NCBI GenBank assembly: GCA_037074765.1
Contig: JBAMDO010000005.1
Span: 124,001-188,000, forward strand
DNA: 64,000 nt
Source: Mansonella perstans
Lineage: Eukaryota > Nematoda > Chromadorea > Rhabditida > Onchocercidae
Reading direction: 5' to 3'
A model generated the notes under the pieces. That model made no database searches and had not been told where the DNA came from. It worked only from the letters and a program-made list of their open reading frames with translations. Position numbers and translations under genes: made by a program. Shown here one piece after another: positions 39,401-51,040 of the stretch. Every line of letters begins with the position of its first letter. The stretch's first letter is position 1.

Positions 39401-42400
39401 ATTTTTAGAGTCCAAAATCTAAGTTAGAAATTTTCTAGTTAAGCAAGGCCAAATAAAAAACTACCTACGTTGTTTTCAAGGTGCATGTTGGATAAAACGG
39501 GCAATTACATTTGTGACTGCAAGCACAATACAGCTGGTGCTGATTGTGAGCGCTGCAAGACATTTCATTTGGACCGCCCGTGGGGCCGTGCTACCTCGAA
39601 AAATGCCAACCACTGCGTCGGTAAATTATTTCTTAGTTTTTTTCTGAAGAACTATTACTAACACTTCTTTGACAGGACTTTGTTTTGGAGACAGCGGAGA
39701 TGGAAGAGATTTTTGAACTTTGATTTGAACAAACTGAAATTAGGAAACATTCATATTCAAAAAAAAAAAAAAAAAAAAAAAACCCCAGGGTACAAGTTGT
39801 TGCAAGTTGCACATACTTTATTTGCTTTATTTCATTAAAAATCATCAAAATAATTTAAATCTTTTGTGCAATCAACTTTCAAATCTCTACGGATTCAGAA
39901 AATTTTCATTTTATCTGCATCAAACTGATTGTTATTCTCTGTAAACAAAGTTTATAATTGGAAGATATGTTTGGTTGAAAGTTTCAAGACTAACATTATG
40001 CTTTACCGCAGTTCGTCATCGTGGCTTGGCTTCGCGAGCGAAGATTTAGAGGATTTCATCCAATTTAAAAAGACTCGCTTGTGACTAAGAAAACCAGTAC
40101 GGGATAGGCAACTATGGTTGCATATAATGCAGCGGAAAGTCTGCTTAAATGATGTAGGTAGTGTACGGGTTTTTCTGCGATATCTTCTCCGGTATTGATT
40201 CTACGGGTAATTTTAAAGGGAACAGCAGTATTATGAATTGTGTGTCTCTATAATTCCCGATTGTATGCTAGAGTAGACTATTTGTGATAGGGAATTTGAT
40301 TGAAGTTAAGCCTGCAATTATGGATTCCAAAATACTTGCTGCAACTTACTGACGATATTTAGCATCTATTGAGGATAAATTGAAATCTATTTTTCCTAAT
40401 GATTTCTATCTATCTGTTCATAAGATTAATTTAACATCAGTACAATAAAATGGAATTTTCAAGTGTCGATTAATACGTTAGCGTACTATAATTGAATAAT
40501 TGGGCGGCATTTCTGTGAGGTATTGGCGGTCTTTCAGGAAGAGAAGACGAAGTATTGGGCTAAGATCATCCTGATAGGATGCTTATACTAATGCCACTTC
40601 ACTCCAAAAACGGGGGGTGGTCATCGGTAGTACAAGCATCATTACCTTTTTTCCCATCTGTTTTTTTTTTCAGAAGAATTATACTCTGAAAAATCCAATT
40701 CAAAAAATTTGCACATTTTGGGATTTGTGAAACCGCAAAAAAGTTATTGCCAAACCGCTTTTGAAAAAAAGTCAAGACCTTAATCCTATGCTAAAATATT
40801 CCTTAAACTTTAAAATAGTTCCAAAAAATTATTTTATCTTGCAAATGTCAGTAAAAATAAACGAGCTAAAATTTCAGTTTCTAGCTGCTTCAAAAAAAAT
40901 TTACTTTTTAAAAGACTTAATAATTACACCTTCTAGAATTTGGAAACTCTGTTTCACAATTCGTAATAAAACTGTTAAATTAGAACAATAAGCAAACGAG
41001 ACTGAATGTTATCAAAATTGCAATATTCCATTTTTTTTTTTGCTTTATATTAAAATTTGAATATAAATTGCCAAATAATTATGTGAATATGTGGCAATAT
41101 CGCATTTTTCTATAGCCCAGCAAAAAATACTGTAAGAAAAGCACCGGATAAAAATAGGAACTTCTATCTTAATTAATGGACTGATCATGATCATACAAAA
41201 AAGTATGACAAATTTTTTAAAAAAATTATGAGTGCTAATACTCTTTTGTTTCTTTGAGGAGAACCATTCATTTTTCCGCAGTTGACCTTTGACCATAAGC
41301 AGTTGTAACAGTTAAAAAAAATTAGCGTCGTACTCTTTCAACATATTTTGAAATAGACATCTGCTCTTCCCATTTGCATATTTTGCTGAAACAAATAAAT
41401 CAACAAAAGTATAATTCTTATAATTTCTCGTTGTCACTTTTGCTGATTATGGCTGAACAAATAACGCATCGCTAAAGTTTTTTTTAACTAGCAAATTCAA
41501 GACTAATATGATTTTCGAATCCTGATATAAACTACAAATGAATATGTCTCAGACTAATAATTTTGCAGAAGGCGAAGTTTTCCTGCTTCTTAGTTGTATT
41601 CGTTATTGCTCTTATTTGTTTCTTGCAAGAATTAAACTGAGAAATCAAATTTCAGCTTGTAATTGTAACCTACATGCAAAGCGTTGTCGATTTAACATGG
41701 AACTGTATAAGCTAAGTGGTAACAAGAGTGGTGGTGTTTGTATAAACTGCAGGCATAATACGGCCGGTCGCAATTGCCATTATTGTAAACCAGGATATTT
41801 TCGAGATCTGACAAAATCAATAACTCATCGGAAAGCTTGCAAAGGTAAATTTCTTATGAAAAAAGTTGATTTATCAACATTTTGCTTAATCCAGTGATAG
41901 TGATCTTGCAAACTGAAATTATTCCGTTGAATTCATTCATTTAAATGAAGTAATAATTATAATAATCGCTTTCATTTGAGTGGTAAATCAATAATCCGAA
42001 ATTCTAAATGATAAGTTTACGTTATGGATAGTAAAATACTCATTTACTCCCTTATTCTATTGCTCATTCTCATTGAATTATAGCGTGGAGCATAGCATTC
42101 CCTTGTATAAATAAGTAAAAGAACCATTCATTTGGTCTCTGTCTACTTTTTGCATTTCATCGAAGCGAGATAACTCAATTTCATTTTATTTTCGTAAAGA
42201 AATGAGTGTTCATTAATTCAGCCTCAGCAATTCAGCAAAAGGAGGGATCTTAAATAGCCGAGGATGTAAAGAGATAATACAGGGAATGAAGGAACCACAA
42301 AAAGAGTTCCGGCCAATCTCAAACTGGCATCCAATTTCCGTACCGGTCGGTGATAACGGAAATGACTAAAATTGCCATCACTCAACATTTTATCATTTCA

Positions 42401-45400
42401 TATTTTATCTTTAAATTGAATCGAATCATGGTATTTATCATGTCCTGTCAACAATTCATCTTATTTTCTGTCCTCCAAATTTTAATTATCTTTTCTCAAA
42501 TTTTAATTTCGAAGGAAGTTTGCATATTCTAATGGAATGCTTTGACGTAATAGTCTAAGATACAAACATTGCTAAATTAGAAAATGTTTATGATCAGCAC
42601 TAAACAATATGCTTTAAAGGAAGTCGGAAATCATCTTTTTCATTTACAGGAAAAATTACAAGTGAGGAATTGTAAAAGAACAATTTTTAAAGTGTTTACT
42701 ATAATTAAAATTTGAATGATTTCGGAGGGTGTTGATCTGGAAGAATTAGTTGACATCTTCTTTAATTCTCTTCTTTTTTGTATAACCTATATTTCTTTGA
42801 TGGGAGTTTGATGAGTTGAATCAAAAAATAATGACGATTCCATCAATCAGTTTCGAAATTAGGAACAGACTGCGTTTGAGTGAGAACAAGCCTTTACAAT
42901 TAGCAATTCATGTGTTACTTTCTAGCATGCAAATTCTCGTTCATTTCTTTCCTACATCTGCAATCGACCTTTAAGGATCTTGTTTATGACCAACTAATAT
43001 TCGTTAATTATATTAGTAATTCAGTTTCCCACGCATTCTTCTCATGGGGCTTTTTAATTCGAGAATTTTCTTCCATCCTTGAATTAACGAATGGAGAAAC
43101 AGTCAGATAGTTGTATGTTATAATGATCTGCAAAAAAAGTCAAATTTTGGCATGTAAAATGTATTATTTGCAACAATTATGGAAATGTGAAGTGCGCGTG
43201 CTAATCCCTTCTCAATTAATCATTTTAGATAACTAGTTAAATGATAGCAGCTGTCAATGCTTAAAACTGTTGAGCTGAATGATGTTGTCATCAAAGCTAG
43301 ACAAATTGCTTAACTTGTTGAATGACTGCACCTGGCCTTACACCTTTTTATGCTGTAATATCTTCTATTAAACATATGTTGAAATTCCTAATTACTAAAT
43401 TTTATACATATTTGGGGACCGCACTGCAGACTTTATAAATTGTGGTGTTTATCAGTTGAAATTTTTTAGGCTTCAAGCAAAAGATTAACAGTAAATGTGA
43501 GCAGAAAATACGAAAAAAGAAATAAAAATTTTGAAAGAATGAATTTGGTATAACCTCAAACTTAAATATCAATGGACATATAGCTACTTTAGCTCTATTC
43601 AGTCGGCGTTTCATTGGCAAATGAACTATGTAAAGTAAAAGTGAACATTAATTTCGGATCTTGCAGCATGTAATTGTCATCCTGTTGGTTCGCTTTCACG
43701 AAGTTGTAATCAAAGCAGTGGACAATGTATTTGCAAAGATGGTGTTACCGGTTTGACCTGTAATCAGTGTTCGAAGGGATACCAGCAGAGCCGTTCGCCA
43801 CTCCATCCATGCATTCGTAAGCCATGCAGTATATTACAACTGCATGCTGTAATAATAATTTTGCCTATTACTATTTGAGATTTTATTTATAATTTCACAG
43901 AACACTTGGGAAAAGCGAAACAAAAAGGAAATCTTGGCATTTTCTTTTAAGCAGCCATACAAATTATGAAATGTCAACAGGCAATTTTCATTTATCATGT
44001 AGCATTCCTACCACTCAAATCTTTCTATGTTTGTTGCGATCAAGTGAAGAGAGAATATTTATGGTAAATAGCTTAGGGATAAAGTAATATGACACCAGAA
44101 GGAGACAATGTGCCAATAAGTGCATTCTGATAAATAGCCGTTGCGAGCTGATCAGTTGAAGAATAAATTTAGAAGCAAAGAAGAAAGAGGAATAGCAAGT
44201 AGAATCAGCTGTTGAAAGGATGGTGCGGATCGCCTCGCAGAGTATTATTCTTATAACTAAGAGGAGAAAGGGAACTCAAACCGCAATTTGCTCCGTTCCA
44301 TACAACTGATCTAGTTCCATACAACTGAATATGTCACTCAACACCAAAAAGTCTTGCAGCGAACTTGATTTATATTCAAAAACGGGGTTCCATTTTGCTG
44401 CCCACCCATGACTTCTTTTTTTCTAGCAATTTTCACTTCTCATCTTCTCCCTTTTATGGATGTGTTTTATGACAGGATCAAGTACCCTCAATCTTCTTTT
44501 CACGTCCATCATTATTATGCATCGAGCTCATCAACATTTCATTTAAGACAAAGCAGAAGCAAAAGACACTACCGGACTGAAGAAGAGAGATCAATCATTA
44601 TTTTTTCCAGCTTTTTTTTTAAGTTGTAACAGCGATTTCTGAATAGAGTAATATAATATTGTTTTTGTTTTATTCATTCTTTTTTTATCACAAATTCAAC
44701 AGGAATTAATAATAGCTTGATAAAAATATGCAACAAAGAGTAAATTTACATTGTAAACAAATGGAGTGCGTGATTAGCAGTGGAATAAATCAAGTAAATT
44801 TAGTTCGGCTAATAAAATGGCGAGGTCCTTTCACGAATAAATTTTACAAACCTCTTGTAGTAATCCTATTTTTTTAACTAAGACGCTTAACTTATGTTTT
44901 CCTTTCCAGAACCACTAAACTTGAATGGAATTTCAGGTATTTCTATCAGTGGATCGACAATAATTCATGATGGTAAGATTAGAAAGCCAATTTTCGAAAT
45001 TTGATGTTTGGTAAAATCAAAATCATTGTCTCTGATTATTGCAAATGATTTTTAGCCAAATGTTCGAAATGTAGAGCTTTACCGAAACGATTAACGCAAA
45101 AAAAGTACTGCAGAAGAGATTACGGTAATTTTTCCAAATTTATATATGCTTTTATACTTAACTAATTAAAAAAAGCGTTCCTCGAAAATTGTAAAATTTC
45201 CAACAAATGTCTTTCTGGTAAAAGTGAATTTTCTTTAGCAATCGAAGTACAAGTAACAAGACGTGAAAGTGTGGATGGATGGAGTAAGTATCAGTTGATA
45301 GTGCTAGCAATATACAAGCGTAATTTTGGAATCCGTTTACGCCACGGTGAACAGTCGTTATGGATATCCGGCAAACGCACTGCATGCAAATGTCCCAAAA

Positions 45401-45766
45401 TACGAATCGGGAAAAAATATCTCATACTCGGTATGTTATTTGTGAAATAATTATGGAAAGTGAAAATGTGCAAGAATAAAGTGCCAACAAAAATTGTTAA
45501 CTTCGTTCCTCTTGACTGATTTATTTTTCTGGTTCTTTTTGCTACGATTTTTTAATTTTTTCTAAATAAAATTGCAAAATGTTAGACTTCTCGGAAGTGA
45601 TTAGATTTTTTCAGGTCGAAATGATACCAATGACATAAGCCGACCAGGAATTGTTTTTGGTTTGAGGACAATTGTACTGGAATGGAATGATGGTGATTTG
45701 GAGAAAATTATGCGTTTTTCCAAAAAAGAAAAGAAAGGCCAATGTCCAGCAAGGCGACAATTTTGA
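36464..45766 (+). CDS. unc-6: netrin, UNC-6 orthologue, 11 exons
   Basis: Secreted laminin-related axon and cell guidance cue, read by UNC-40/DCC and UNC-5 receptors. Exons: 36464-36678, 38355-38727, 38875-39045, 39223-39356, 39481-39620, 41656-41844, 43667-43816, 44910-44972, 45056-45124, 45239-45430, 45615-45766. They join without phase conflict into 615 residues, close to the 612 of C. elegans UNC-6. Order: signal peptide (about 1-22), then mature start [16 protein letters not shown]; laminin N-terminal domain VI to about 285 ([23 protein letters not shown]); three laminin-EGF modules at about 287-344, 345-407 and 408-457 ([38 protein letters not shown]); C-terminal NTR domain about 480-615 ([34 protein letters not shown]). 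The cysteine pattern is intact. Intron 1 is GC-AG. An alternative donor at 44936/44937 in exon 8 also keeps frame and would drop 12 residues from the linker before the NTR domain. Confidence 0.96.
36679..38354 (+). other. GC-AG intron (netrin intron 1)
   Basis: Exon 1 ends ..CCATCGAG and is followed by GCAAGT, the classic GC-type donor. The acceptor is CACTGTTCAG at 38354. Joining AG + A gives an Arg codon and continues straight into the conserved RYCSLREN...CNICD segment of domain VI. The nearest GT donor downstream (36684) would break phase, so the GC donor is the only reading that works. The intron is 1676 bases long and holds short frames of no recognised content. Confidence 0.8.
39759..39782. 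repeat. poly-A tract (24 A) in netrin intron 5
   Basis: An A run on the plus strand, about 140 bases after exon 5 and upstream of the decayed zinc-finger fragment at 40050-40149. That fragment lies on the other strand, so the two need not be one element. Confidence 0.88.
40050..40149 (-). mobile_element. possible relic of a retroelement C-terminal zinc finger
   Basis: Read on the minus strand, this piece encodes [20 protein letters not shown] followed by LSHKR. The spacing C-x2-C, then SRTGF, then SHKR, resembles the C2H2 tail (CxxC..SRIGLxSHxR) often seen at the end of reverse-transcriptase proteins of non-LTR elements in animals. The final zinc ligand is missing (Phe at that place) and the flanks have stops, so it would be dead. 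It lies inside netrin intron 5, antisense to netrin. The family link rests on motif resemblance only. Confidence 0.3.
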
Positions 45767-48700
45767 CAAATTTTTCCACTCAGATTCATCACCCTGCTGG
45801 ACAGTGAGGTATAGTGAACACTCTGTGGCGTACGAAGTTCTTATTACTATTTTGATAATCTGATTTGCTTTTCCTGAACTTCTGGGAGACCTAGAAATCA
45901 AGAACCACGGCTAAAACTGTTTTTTTTTATTCCATTTTTTTTTAAATTGAGATCTTATTCCAAGATTATTTCTTATTTCGAACTTTTTCAATTTATTCAA
46001 AGTTGATGCAACTTCGTTTTATTCTAAAATAACTAACACTTGACTAACCATTCGATTATCAGGTGTTAACTACAGCTCAGCGACGCACTGATATTGCTGG
46101 ATGGAAGAAATTAATTTCAGAATGATTATAAGAAGTTGGCAGAAGAACTCTGCGCTGAATATTTTCATATGAGGGCTAAGAGGTAGCAATACTAAGGAAA
46201 ATGAAACCAATAATGAAGGAGGAGAGTTTAGGAACTGGCAAAAAATGGTGTTTCAAATATTTAGTTTTATATTTTAACCGGACTTCTTTTTTATGTCAAT
46301 CTTCCGTTTACTGAAGAAATGATGTTAATTTGCGCATGTTCACGCATATTCTTTCTAATTTAAGCTATTATTAAGTGTGAGTCGCAAGACGCTGAAATAT
46401 GCCCATTACCTATCTCATTGATCTCATCCAGCTGCGAACTTCCCCATGCTGCACTGGAAAATTTATTGTGTTCAATGTCAGCGCCACAAATTCCCACTGC
46501 CATGTATTTATTCAGCATAATATGAGATAAAAGTCTTTTGTTACCGGGTAGCTATCAATGCCATGCAGATAGTATCTCATTGAATTCACCGATGTTCAAA
46601 CTATGATCGCAGTTGCAATAATTCTCATAGCATTTTCCACACAGCTATTAGATGTCTTATCGTCACTCGAACCCTATCTTTACCTTCGTCTTCTTGCTTC
46701 CGAACTCCCTTCTCCATTACAAACTTAATCCGATTTCAATAGAAATCTTCACTACGAACTCCGATATCTTCTTCATCGAGAGATAGTTATTTGACCAGCC
46801 AATTACTTCTAAAACTCATGCAAAATTTCATGTCCTTGTTTCAGAGTTCATAAAAAGATTGAACCAAGAAATCAACTTGTTCCACATAGACGGCAAAACA
46901 GAAGTAAGAAGGTTGCTTTATCTACAATTTCGTTTATATACTACGTATTTCTTTACAACAAAAAAGTTTTATTTCGTTATCTTTTGCACATATTCATGTG
47001 GGGCCTGAAATTTCCATTAATTCAAAAATAAGCGAATTCAGCTAAGAAAATTTAATTAGCAGATTCTTCTCTAAAATCACTCAAGAATTCTATTGAATTC
47101 TGTTAAGATTTTACAAAAACGCTTCATTAATGAAAAGAAAAAAAGCCAACAGAGTTAAACGAACATGTTCCAAGCAAAATGATGAGCAAACTTATCATGT
47201 GCAAAACAAAATAAGCGCATTGGCTACAGAAACAGAAAATAGAAATAAAAAAAGATAGAAAACAAAACAAAAAAGCACCCAAGAAATGTCCATTAACTTC
47301 AAGATAGTGATAGGAAAATTCAAAACAGTGCTTTAGAAATCAAAAAATTATCAAATAAACGTTTCGCTCCTATATGTTACTAGCACTTTTCCGGAATGTT
47401 CAAGTAAAAGACTATAAATTGGATGTAAGCAGCGGATGAAACAAAGTATATAAAAGAATTTTTATGTTTAATCCATTTGATAATTCTGATTGGATAAATT
47501 CATCGTTTTTGCAATAATAATTCCTGCATGTGTCATTTTGTGTAATTGTTTGCATTTTGTAAAAATCTTAGTTGTTATTTGCAGATACAAATGAAGTATG
47601 TAGCATACTGTTCTTCATTTTTGATCACTAAATTTGCACCAATTTCGACTCAACTAGTACAGTTTTCTTTTGGTAGATTATGCCCAACAAAAACTTCAAA
47701 AGTTTTTTTTAGCCTCACGTTCGACTTCACAGAACTTTTTCCTTTATTATGTTTTTCAGTTATTTATCGCCTAACTAACCAAAAAGTAAATCATAAATAT
47801 AATGATATAATCACTAACGACATGATCTGACAATCAAATACAAATGTGAATTTTAAGGAAATCTTATAACACTACAAATTTTAGCTGTTATTTTTCATAA
47901 TTTTATGAATCTAAACTTCTTTGGTTCAATCAAATGTCACAATTTCAGTTGTTTTCGCAGATGTTTAATACAAGAATTTCTCCATCCTCCATAAATTTAT
48001 CAATAATATAATTTTCAGTTTGTACTTGAAGATTTTTAATAGTGATCTCAAGAAACGGCAAATAAACAAACGTGCTGCAACTAGAGCATTCTAAAATGAT
48101 GTTAAAAATTATGATTTTACACCAGCAAAAAGAAAAAAAATTATTTCAGCAGGATTAACTTTTCCATCCAGATGGTCTGTTGAAGAAGTAAGTTGCAGAG
48201 CTTTTTAAATATGTTTATCAAATGAAAAGCACGATCAACTTTCCTCCAATCTGAACTGTTTGAAATCACGAGGTAATTGCAAATAAACAATGTCCAGTAA
48301 GCAGAAAGTGAAAATTTTTTGAAGTAATGAGAAGAGGAAATGCATATCACACATTAAAATACAGCTTCACACCTGGAAGCAATTGTGGTAAGAAATAGAC
48401 ATCAGCACTCTTTCCACGAGCAAATCACAACTTACTTTGTTTCACAGCAAACAGTTCTTACTTCAAAGTTTTTCCTTCAATTCATGTTAAATCTAAAAAA
48501 AAAGTCGTTTAGTCAAAAAATCCAGAATTTGACCGGTATTATTTAAAACAAACTGTTGTAGTTCTCTCCCGTGGAGTGGATCTGACAAGTAATATAGTTA
48601 ATAACGAATCAGAAATCCAATTCAAAGCAAGCTGACAAATGAAATAACCAAATCCTTCTGTACATTCCTCACTTCACTAGTAAAACCACTCGTCATCTCA

Positions 48701-49228
48701 CCAGTTCATCCGTTTGAAAAAATCTAGTACAGCATAAAATAAAACCATGAGTGGAACCAACAATATTTAAAAATTAACAACTCTCAAATGCTGAATGGAA
48801 AAAATTAAAATCCCTGAAAACCACTCAGTATTTCAACTTATAGAACGACAAAATCACATAAAAATAGGTTCATCACTACTATATGATGGTTGTTTGAAGA
48901 ATAAAACCGGAAACTTCGGGTTACAACAGCGATACATTTCTTATTGCATCCATAACTATAAAGAATTTCCAGCGCATCGTCGGATATATGTTATGTCTAA
49001 TGATACCGGATGTTTTTAACTTTAATAACTTGAATTAAAGCAAAGTAAAATGACATAATCGATTTCTTAATAGAGCTCACTTTTCCAGCATGTAAAATTG
49101 GTCATCTTATATCCAGTTTAATACTTATGATGACAGTAATATTTCTGATCAAATTCTAATGTACTGAACTTACATTAAAAGTAATTTTAAATGTCGTCCA
49201 ATCTAAAATACTGCATCCTGGAATATCT
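45767..49228. other. 3.5-kb gap after netrin, no supported gene
   Basis: It should begin with the netrin 3' UTR. The open frames, such as 47546-47830 (plus) and 48795-49019 (plus), are short, AT-rich and unlike any family I know. No repeat of note is seen. Confidence 0.5.
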
Positions 49229-49560
49229 TCAACCATTCTTATTCTTCCAAATCAAAAATCCCGCAATAGTTCCGATAGTCAGTAAAATATACCAGCGTTT
49301 CTCTCCGGTGACGAGTGGGAATTTCTGTTTCAATTCAGACATAAACAGTCGTTTTTCTATTGTCAGTATTTACACCGAAAGAGATTCGCAACAACACTAA
49401 CCTTTGATTTATTGAGTCGACAAGTGGTTCTGGAAACAAAGTGATTACGGCTTTCCAGTCTCCGTAAATCCATGATACGATTACAAGCCTGCCGTTGGAC
49501 CTGTTCGGTGATTCCAACGCCATGCCGGACAAATGTTAACGGTGCTGCACACGTTAACAT
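49229..49560 (-). CDS. small two-exon candidate membrane protein, unknown function
   Basis: Exon 1 runs from ATG 49560 to 49402, then a good GTTAGT donor. Exon 2 runs 49324-49229 after GAATTGAAACAG. Both are in phase 0 and together give 84 residues. The N-terminal half is Arg/Gln-rich (ITEQVQRQACNRIMDLRRLE). The C-terminus is KRWYILLTIGTIAGFLIWKN plus two residues and a stop, a single hydrophobic segment flanked by basic residues, as in a tail-anchored or single-pass protein of ER or mitochondria. A second frame over exon 1 is also open but fails to join exon 2. I do not recognise the family. The 75-77-base intron and the matching phases are the main support. Confidence 0.4.
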
Positions 49561-51020
49561 GTAATCCAACTTGAGCAAACCAACGTTTTTATTTGACTTA
49601 AAAATCTGCGAATTCTATGAACACTAATTCCCTCTGATCACTCTCTCAAACGCTATTTGACTTTACTACCACCAGTATCGAGCTGGACTAGCAATTGATA
49701 TCGAGACTTCAGTGTGGAATATAAAGTTAGTCGCATGACTAAATCATTTTTAAGAACAGCTGAGTTAGGGATTTCCGCCACTTGAACTCAAACATAAGCT
49801 AACCGAAGCTAAGTTTCATCCAGTCAGTTACAACTGTTTAAAAGATTAACCTGGTTATTTTGGTTTCGGTAAATTGGGATAGATTTGCTGAGTTCAGCAA
49901 TTCTACTCAGCTTAGCCTCCTTGCAATTACTATACTTATCAGGGGAATATTCTTTAGTTGCTACTACCTGAGGGGTAAAAATTGCTTTTGATGAGTTTGG
50001 CAGATTTATGAAAAATGTGGCAACACTCGATTTGATAACTTTCGTTGTAAATCTCACTCTATGGCATTATTGGTGTTTAGCAAAGATAGTACTGAAGAAT
50101 CTTCATAGGCATTATCACTTGCTCTAACAAACGAACCAAATGTGGATTCTGCTTTTATTTATTCCGGTGAAAGAAGACTGAAGTTACTACATCCATTTGT
50201 AATAGTACTTTCTGTTAGCAAGCACAAAACTAAACAGATGACCGGAAAGTTTATTCATAACAAATTGGTTTTCATCAATGTATCTTACTAAAAAAACGAA
50301 AAAAAAAATCTTTTTGAGATACCAAGTCACTTATTTATGCCATCTCCTTTCTATTTCGAACAAGATGCTGTACGTTAAGAAATAACGAATCAGTCAAATT
50401 GTTTGCAACCAGAATCTGGAATTCGGAATCAGTCAAATTGTTTGTAACCAGAATCTGAAATTCGGAATCAGTCAAATTGTTTGTAACCAGAATCTGAAAT
50501 TCGGAATCAGTCAAATTGTTTGCAATCAGAATCTGAAATTCGGTCTGCCCGTTTAGCTGAAGATATTGCTTTCGCATGTTTCTCAGATTCATTATCATGC
50601 TTATTACTGAATGCCCACATATGAAAACTGTTTATTTTCTATAGTTCAATTATAAGCTGCATTTAAAGAAGGCTTGAAGCATTTTTTTTATCATTAATTA
50701 CCGATTGCGCTAGTCATCATTCCTGGTTTCAGAAACGACTAAATAGCACAAAATTCTCCAACTAGAAGTTTACATAAATTCGTGGGAGAAAGAAAATTGG
50801 AAAAGCATTTTCAAAACGATCCATTAAATTTCTATGAGATTGAAAGCCAAATCCCTTGCTTTTCCTGGTGCTTATGGCATCCCCGCACTGGTAGGTCATT
50901 GGTGTCGCGAAGTGTAGTTTGTTCGGAATTGACAGTGTGGATGACTGTCGCAAAACAGATTAACAACTGTAAGGAATGAAGTGCAATAGAGGAGAGATAT
51001 TCCAGTGTGTTTTCACTTAA
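49561..51020. other. intergenic stretch with a 39-bp minisatellite
   Basis: No gene is supported here. It contains the four-copy minisatellite (50387-50542) and the 5' flank of the glucosidase gene. An open frame at 50782-50979 (plus) is somewhat protein-like but has no partner exon. Confidence 0.45.
50387..50542. repeat. 39-bp tandem repeat, four copies
   Basis: Four head-to-tail copies of a 39-base unit starting GAATCAGTCAAATTG, with only a few base differences between copies (a C/T change at unit position 20 and a few more). The unit length is a multiple of three, and the minus strand stays open across the array, reading four copies of a 13-residue unit (SEFQILVTNNLTD). The array sits in an 87-codon minus-strand frame (50335-50598) with no other sign of being a gene. 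Confidence 0.92.
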
Positions 51021-51040
51021 ATTATTGTTCATTTAGAAGA
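51021..51040 (+). promoter_or_regulatory. candidate spliced-leader acceptor of the glucosidase gene
   Basis: TTGTTCATTTAG ends at 51036, four bases before the ATG at 51041. The open frame extends further upstream, but the ATG just after the acceptor starts the typical basic cytosolic tail. A 3' splice site directly before a start codon with no upstream coding exon fits SL trans-splicing. Confidence 0.5.

Noticed and set aside
39364..39409. Continuation of netrin exon 4 into [11 protein letters not shown] as coding
   Set aside because: The donor at 39357 (AG|GTTTGA) joins directly to the conserved [14 protein letters not shown] segment; the extension would add residues not found in netrins and ends at a stop.
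45611..45901. Minus-strand frame antisense to the last netrin exon
   Set aside because: Shadow of the conserved netrin NTR coding sequence on the plus strand.
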